Assembly: GCA_027946555.1 (NCBI GenBank)
Contig: JAPEVC010000068.1
Span: forward strand, 1 to 64,000
DNA length: 64,000 bases
Source of the DNA: Gnomoniopsis sp. IMI 355080
Lineage: Eukaryota > Ascomycota > Sordariomycetes > Diaporthales > Gnomoniaceae
Direction of reading: 5' to 3'
Part shown: in pieces, positions 56,801 to 64,000 of the stretch
Numbering within the stretch: position 1 is the stretch's first letter
How the letters are laid out: each line of letters begins with the position of its first letter
Position numbers and translations under genes: made by a program
Notes under the pieces: model-generated
Database searches by the model: none
Told to the model about the DNA's origin: nothing
Seen by the model: only the letters and a program-made list of their open reading frames with translations

Positions 56801-59800
56801 CACGCACTGCGGAAGTGCCTGCAGTTGATCTGGCTGGACGGCATCGTGAGGCCCGGAGCCCCCACAATCGACGTGCGGGAACGGGTCCCCCGGAGGGAAG
56901 GGGGGAGCGGGCAAAGCGCACGGGATCGGAGGACGCCGCATCGTGATTATGCGCGTACCTGACAGGTGTCCGTGAGGCTCGCGATGGGTGCGCCGATGCA
57001 TGCCTATCTCCTATGAGAAATGAAGAAATTTTCGATGGCTTGCGCGCCCTCTCTCTCTTTCTCGCTTGTTCGAGTCATCACGGAGTTGGCTTTGAAGGTC
57101 GCGTGTGACGTTTGCAGATCTGGGCATGAGTTGCCGCTGCTGGTTGGCTATTCTCGGCTTCCATGTCTGATGATAAGAAACTTTTCAGCTATACACGGGA
57201 CAAACTATCCTTTCTTCCGCATACGTAGACAATGGATGGCTTGGTTACCAGTCTGATTATTATGGGGATTATAGTGCCTGTAATCATACATCGAGATTCG
57301 AGATGCCGATAATCCATGGCATGATTTCGTCTTCCATCGCCCAACGCTTTCAATGCGTAATGCGATGTCGTTTGTTCCAGACACACCCCAGGCCGTGTAC
57401 AGAAAAACGGCACCCAGGTGTCAGAACCAACCTTTTGACCTTGATTTCTCCTCTTTTCTTTTTCTCCCATGCAAGGCTACTAAACAAAGATTCACATATA
57501 CTGATGTATGTTATGAAATGCACACAGGATTATGTTATGAAACAGTCATAGATGTTGGTTTCAAAAGACTTCGCCGCAATGTAAGCTGAAAGGATTGTGG
57601 ACCCACAACCCCGTTGGTGGGCCTGTTGTGCCTGAAAATGGCTTCAGCTTCAGCCTCCCGGATCGATTGTCACCGTAACGGCCGTGACCCAGCCGATGCA
57701 GGCGACCTGTCGGGCCAGATCCAGCGGCCGAGGCAGCTGAGAGTCAAGTTTATATTTGGAATCCCTTGAACTTGATTGCTACCAGATTCTTTGATGGCAA
57801 TGCCATAACTCATTCCTTTTCCCAAACCCTTGAAAGCCCGAAAGTCTACTTTTTTTTAATTACCCCCAAAAAGGACCGTAAACTTTGGCCATCGGTATCT
57901 TGGCCGTTCCCAACAATGTTGGCAATTGCTTCAAGGGCGTTTTGACTATGTTGATAGTGCACTGTAACTAAGGGAGAGCATGCTTCACAATGCTTGAAAC
58001 TTGGGCGATCTTTCATCTGATGGTGGTGGTTGACACGGCGCAGACCAGGGGTGTGCCCTCCTCCCGAAAGGAATATGGTACCGTGGAAGGAGGCGGTGTG
58101 AAAGGATGGACCATCTACGAGTTCAGGCAGGTTTTTGGCTGCTTATTCGGCCGGAGCGGACGGAATTGTTGAATCGTGCAAGAATGTGACTACCTTGGTA
58201 GAGACTCTGCAGCAGAATCGCGATGGAGGGTGGATGTGCTCAGGGATGAAGCCTCTTGGACAATAAGCTGTGGAGCCCAGGTGGTAGGTGATCTACGGTA
58301 TTCCGTACAGCTTGTGGAGCACTGCACAGAACCTTATTTCTTCCTTCGCATCCGGGGCAGGAGCTCCACTGTTTGAAAAATCCCAGGACTGTCAGCGCTC
58401 TGAGCATCATGGGTGTCCATCATCGTCGTCCGATGGTGTTGCCCCATGGGGATGACACAAAGTTTCCCCAGATATTCAAATCGCAGGTATATTGCACCGT
58501 GTATGTATGCTTCACAGATCTCGAGCTTCTTTGTCCCCACAAACTTCGATTATTGTTCTAGATGATTCAAGAAGTGTCAGGAGGCCCCATTCTTAAACCC
58601 AACGGGGTCGCTTTACGGCACTCTCGGAACGGTCATAGCTACGTGTAGGTTCTTTCTCTAGGTCTGCTGATACTCAGGCTTGGTGTCTGATTGAAGGTTG
58701 AGGATCGCCACTCCCAGATTAGAGTTTGTCACTTGATGGACTATCCAGAGTATCCAAAGGCCCGCATGCACGCACTTGTGCTTAATTCAGGAGCAGTCCC
58801 TCCGACTCAGGCGTTTCGAGCTGCCTTGTGTGTTGCAAGACACGAGTTGTAAAGGCAAGAATAGACTGTCCAAAACCTTAAATCTTGGTACTATGGGTTT
58901 GATGCTTCACCCATTCTTACACACGCATACTGCGCACATAGTATTCTCAGACACAGGCCCACCGCCACCGGTCGTTCAAGAGTCGTGCCTGCCGAAGGCG
59001 AGTTTTATCAGACTCCGTTATGCGGGGCAGCAAGATATAGCAAAAGGCCATTGGCCTATCACAATCCCGGTGTCGAGCACGGTCCCGATACACCGGAGTC
59101 CTTAGCGAGAAGGCTCGAGAGACATGGACCAGGGGGGTGCTTGTTGCCTGGGAGCCTGCGACTACCATAGTGTGTCTGTGCATGGGAAACCACCTCCTAC
59201 TCCGTACATGGAAAGGAAAAAATTTGGGTTTGTTGACTTTTCAGATTTGGACGCTGGTCGTCACCGTGAAAGCATACGACGAATTGACTTTGAAGACAGG
59301 AGCGAAAGTCAATCCTTGGTGTTCTTGCGTCAGGGCTCGTGCACTCCACGTGCTTTCTCCCCACGTACGTGCTGCCTACAAGACGTCGCTGACCTGATTC
59401 ATCACCAGTCTGTGCTGGCCGGGGCCGACGACGCAATTCACAAAACATACTGGTACTACTAAGCTTACATCCCCCATTCGGCTCAACCACCACGCAAGAC
59501 TCGGTTCGATGACGATGCGACAACAATTGTACTCGGCTTGCCTGATTGCCAGGTATTTGCGCAACGCGACCCCCGTGAGATCTGGGCTCGTGTAACAGCT
59601 AGAATGCGCCCCATCTCCGGTATCATCACCACCCTGCGATCCAGCTCGGCCCGGGACTGTCGGGGTGGTCACCTTGCTTGGTAGCGGATATGGCATAGAC
59701 TTGGAGGCACTACCAGTCGCCCCAGTCTACTATGTACATTGGGAGTCGGCCAAGCAGTCCAATGAGGGGCAACGCAAGGCCCTGATCGACACGCAAATGC

Positions 59801-62800
59801 CGGAAATGTGACATCCAAAGCAGCTTGGTGAATGAGGTCCGGAAGATGGCATTCTTGCAGATATCGACCACCTTATGACCGCAATCTTTGCTATTGCAAC
59901 ATGTCGAAGGGGTTAGAGCGACCAGGGCTTGTAGTTTCAACTAGCGTGGTGCTTGTGTCGACCACAGGTTCTCCATGGCCGTCTCCTCACGCACACAAGA
60001 CATCCCATCTACCGCATCACCTTGCAGCCACGCTAGCAAGGCTCGAACATGGCGAGAACGCCGTCCCACCATCCGAGCATGGATCTCAATGCCAACTTTG
60101 CAATGGGTCCGGGTGATCGTCATTCGACTTGCCCTTTCAATTCAAGCTCCTGGGCTTTCTCTGGGCCCCGTTTGCGGATTCATGGCCAATGAATGCGTAT
60201 CGGACGAGATTTGTAAACCTGCAGGCCTCTGATGCCTGTCGCATGTACATACAACCGGCAGTCCGTACAACCGGCAGTCCTCTCTACTGGGAGGGACGTA
60301 AAAGATAGAGGCGCCGGTCAGCACGCAGGTGAACAGGCGAGGCGCATATTGAGACAGGCAGGACAGGGCAAAGTGCCTGCCCTTTGCAAGTGGAAGCCGC
60401 ACATGCAAGTAGATGAGAGGGTGAGAAGCCATCACGTCTGCTGGAGCTGCCGGGATGCTTTCGAAGCAGAACATGCTCGCGATAAGGCATGGCATTCGCA
60501 AAGTCCTATCCCGGGACCATAGAGAACACTATATGGGTACATTACTAATAGTCTTGTGGTACACAAACGGTGTGATTCCTTTCCACTCGCTTCCAATCGG
60601 ATTGCGGACTCTCTCGAAGCTGGAAAATCTCCACGACAGGAAGGCAGATACTGTAAGCCTTATTTCCATGGCGCTGCTATTCTAGCTTCCGGAGCATTTG
60701 AACCAGAGTTTTACTACTTGTAGGTTAGCTTGCGGTTCACAATGCAGGAAACCGGCGGCCCACGGTGACGTCGTGCCGCGTCTCGACCACTCAGCGGTCA
60801 TCGGGCTGTTCAGTGCCAGATCGAAAGAAGTCTGGGTAAATAGTGCTGTGCCCAGGCCCTGCGTTCCCCACAGGCCCTTAGAAGACCCACTATCATTCCC
60901 CATGGCACCACTGTGCTCCAGGGCCGCCCCCCAGAGTTTGGTGGACTCTAGCGATTTTCGCTGGCACTGTACGGAGTTGTGCTCACAGAAGCCCATATTT
61001 AACTTTTTCAACTGCATGCTGAGCCTCCCCGTGTACGCCATCTCAGCAACAGAAGCGCTTATGGCTCCGATACAATTCTCGGTGCACAAGATGGCTCGAA
61101 CTTACCGAGGCTTTCACGCCCTGATGGCCAGGCTCTCTAGCAAATACAAGGCACCTCAACAAAGTAGCCCCCGTTGGTTGATTCGCCGTGGCCCAGTGCC
61201 TTCGCTTAGATCCTGGCAGTTGGTTTCGTGAGCCTCAAATCTCCGGTGTGCCAGAGGTGTATTCCTTCATACCAAGCCCTTGCGCTCCAAAGCCGGTTTT
61301 CTGCGCCTCGTCTCACCCGAGCTGACGATGTATATTCGGTTGCTCTACAATTCCTGCCTGGACCTGTCATGTCTCAGCTGAACTAGGAGCTGGTAGATTG
61401 AATTCCTGCAGAGGACTGACTGAAACAAGGACACCTGGCCACGGAATCCATCTCATGCGCAGTTTGTTCATATGGCTTTCCGGTACTCTGGTTACCACTG
61501 TCTTCTATTCTCATTAGGAACTGCGCACGGTGGTTTTTTTCACGTGGTCTTGTAGCAAGACTTCGAGTTTGCTTGGACTGAATTCTGTCGAAAGGAAGGC
61601 AGTACAAAAGACCGTTATCAACAACGTTATCGACGGCATTGTTTTGGTTCAATCCGTCTGAATTCTCGTCCTGCGCATGGGAAAGCTGACCGCCAGCCAC
61701 CTACCGGTGAAGCTTGTGCCTGTATGAGCAGCGAGCCTCATCCCGCGCAAGGCCTTGGTTCTTGTACCCGGGGACCCTGTCGTGGACGACGCCATACAGC
61801 CAACCAGGCGGCTCTCTCATGATGCCGATATCCCTCCTAGATTGATTATTGTAAGGAGGCTTACTTCTTCACCCTACGTGCATCGTGTCTTTCCATGGAG
61901 AGGTGACCTATCATTTTACATTTCCAGGGGTTTGAATCGGCAGCAAAGTAGTGCCAAAACATCCCGCGTGGCGGTCGCATCGAGGTCATCCAATGGGACG
62001 AATTCGTCTACTGCCAGCACACATTTGGTCTGGGAGCTTCGGGAGCGCAACGTTCTTCAAATCCTGTTTTGGACTTTGGTGACAACCTGGCGAGTAGTAA
62101 TGGGATTCCGCTGTGTGCGGATGCTCACGACTCACTGAAGTGCAGCAGATGATGTCGTCTCCACGGCCGAGATCTGCTATCAGTAGCCAGCTCATCTACC
62201 GTCGATCAAACTATGTTTGCACCGCGAGGCTACCTACCATGGGAAGATAACATGCAGCCGTGCGGCTCCTGACTCGACGTTTAATAAGAAGACGCTACCA
62301 CTCTTCTGCATGGAATGTCTGGACCAGTAAGTTCCCGCCATCTCGGATCGGCGCCGGGCCGTCAAGTCCTTCGATCTAGCTTCCTTGATGCGAGTACGCG
62401 TCTACTATGTACGAGTGGCGGTGAGCCGAGGGAGTAAGCTCTGTAGGTTGTCTTTTCGAAGTCTAGTTGATTGCCTCTGGGTGCCGGAGACCCAGAATAG
62501 ACCGCCTTGTGGTTCATGGCACATTTCAGTTGTTGCTCCAATCCTCCAAAGACAGTCTGGTCCAACGCGGCTAGGCTCGCTCAAAGGCATTTTCGCCCGC
62601 GCGCGTCTACTACTAGTCTATGAACTTTTAATTACCCGGCGTGCAGCGACTAGGCATTATCTGTGAAGCCCGCTACTGGTTATTTCCGTCACGCCAAGGG
62701 GTTTAGTATGGCGCACTTGGAGAGGATGTTGCAATTTCTCCGTGGTCAATCTGGTTGTGCGTATGAGCAAATCTCAAGCTCGTGGGACACAGTCATGGAT

Positions 62801-64000
62801 TGGATATTGATCACGCTGGAGTATTACGGTCGGAGATTTGTCGTGGGGTTTCCTTGTCCTCTGACTATGGGAAGATCCTGCGGTCAGGGTCTGCAATGGA
62901 CCAAAGGCGATGCGAGCATAGCGAGGTCTGGGTAGTGGGCTTGGTATCGATGAATAGGGTGAGAGGCACTCCTGGTCAAGTGACCTTTGGGCGCTGCGGT
63001 GTCCCGCCTCTTGTGCGATGGCCGAACACCTGGTGCTGACACGGCTTCGTCATTATCTTCATGGGGCCAGGACATTGACGGGAATTGGCAGTTCGACCTT
63101 GAATCTACGAGCGTACGTTCCACATCGCCCTTCCCGTCATCACACGGTGGGTGGGCAGGTGAACGAGAGGCTGGGTGCAAGTGGGGGACCATGTCTCGGT
63201 AGCGAACTCGGTCGCCCGTCCTGAGCCATCGTCCTGCTTGCCCGGTCTTGTTGGTGTCTTTCGACACGACGTCGGCTGGGGTCTCTTCAGCTCGCCCGCG
63301 GCTGTCGAACAGCACTCCCGACGGGACGTGACGTGGAGAAGGTGGGACCACCTTTGCAGCGTGCTACTTTTCCTGTGGCTCGCCCCTGGGTCAAGTGACC
63401 AGATGCTTACGCTGTGCTTCTGGGTTTGACTCTTTGGATGACGCTGCACCACCACGGTGGACGGGTCGTGGCAAGGGGAGAACGACAACGTTGCGTCTGC
63501 CACGGCTTATCACGCATTGGCGAGCGTGTATTGTCATCAACGAAGCCTGCAGTATGCGGGCGGCGACCATGCATACGAGACTTGAATGCGGGAGATGGGG
63601 TGTGTCAAACATGTAGGGCGACAGGTCGACCCTTGCGCCGTCATCTACTATCACATCTCGCAGAGTGCAGGAAATCGGCGCGTCGATGCGTGTCATACTT
63701 GTGCTCGTTGTAACGTCCTTGCCGGTGGGGAAGCGGCATTGTGTGCGGGGACTCCGGGGAACAAAATACTCACGTCTGTCTGCGACCCGGGCGTCCACCT
63801 AGCTGCTGCTGTGGACGACATCCAGATTGCGGGGTTTATTGCAGCCGCCTTGAACAAGGTGTGCGTATGCATGGGCAATGTTGAGGGTGGTAAGGGTGGT
63901 AATGCCCTCACCACTATCAAAATAGCCAGTCGAGACCGAGTCGTGTGCCGGCCTAGGGCTGTCAGATATCAAAGCCCGGCAGTACAGGTCGTGTGCTGTG
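53814..64000. other. gene-poor region, about 10 kb
   Basis: No ORF longer than about 180 codons, and none resembles a known protein. I see no reverse transcriptase, transposase or integrase motif, and no terminal repeats. The base composition looks balanced rather than AT-rich, so it does not look like heavily RIP-mutated repeat DNA. The longest frame (60698-61231) overlaps a similar-sized one on the other strand and has no family features. A short tandem pair lies at 60251-60280. It may be regulatory DNA, a long non-coding transcript, diverged transposon remains or part of a gene-poor compartment. Confidence 0.5.
60251..60280. repeat. short tandem repeat, period 16
   Basis: ACAACCGGCAGTCC occurs twice, starting at 60251 and 60267. 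It is too short to suggest a function. Confidence 0.7.

Noticed and set aside
60698..61231. 177-codon frame in the gene-poor region
   Set aside because: It overlaps a similar-sized antisense frame and shows no motif or signal peptide.
1..64000. CRISPR arrays, prokaryotic operons or ribosome binding sites
   Set aside because: The sequence is clearly eukaryotic with spliceosomal introns; no spaced direct repeats were seen.

Overview
This window comes from the nuclear genome of a filamentous ascomycete, most likely a Sordariomycete. The evidence is short spliceosomal introns (43-106 nt, GT...AG with one apparent GC...AG), genes about 3 kb apart on both strands, and a typical fungal gene set: autophagy scaffold ATG17, a HET-domain protein, a GAC1-type PP1 glycogen-targeting subunit and a sedolisin. 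An intron-containing tRNA-Pro and CT/CA-rich leaders before start codons fit this. The species cannot be named from the sequence alone.

Layout. 0-6 kb: a SET-domain protein with a signal-peptide-like N-terminus, tRNA-Pro(AGG), ATG17 and a gene-free stretch with a degenerate tRNA/SINE-like element. 6.7-14.1 kb: two conserved fungal proteins of unknown function, an endopolygalacturonase (GH28) and a sedolisin (S53). 14.2-19.4 kb: betaine-aldehyde dehydrogenase and choline oxidase, transcribed divergently from a 1.7 kb shared promoter. Together they make the two-step choline to glycine betaine pathway, and both end in peroxisomal-type tripeptides. 20-30 kb: an F-box-like protein, a small stress-type glycine-rich protein, a cysteine-rich protein, a GDSL/CE16 esterase and a proline-rich protein. 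31-39 kb: a short-chain dehydrogenase, an aspartic protease ending in KDEL, a HET-domain protein and a tricarballylate-dehydrogenase-like flavoprotein. 41-47 kb: a GH12 endoglucanase, a secreted repeat protein with three Kex2 sites, and a Dal5-type MFS transporter. 48-51 kb: the GAC1-like PP1 regulator. 51-64 kb: a long leader/promoter region, then about 10 kb with no recognisable gene.

Gene models were built by reading splice sites by eye and checking that reading frames join. Every multi-exon model listed closes in frame with family motifs continuous across the junctions.

Points of most interest: the peroxisome-tagged glycine betaine gene pair with a paired GATA site in its promoter, the Kex2-processed repeat precursor, the KDEL-ending aspartic protease, the signal-peptide-bearing SET protein, and an ACCTAGGT palindrome scattered through the intergenic DNA. 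No clearly new multi-gene system was found.
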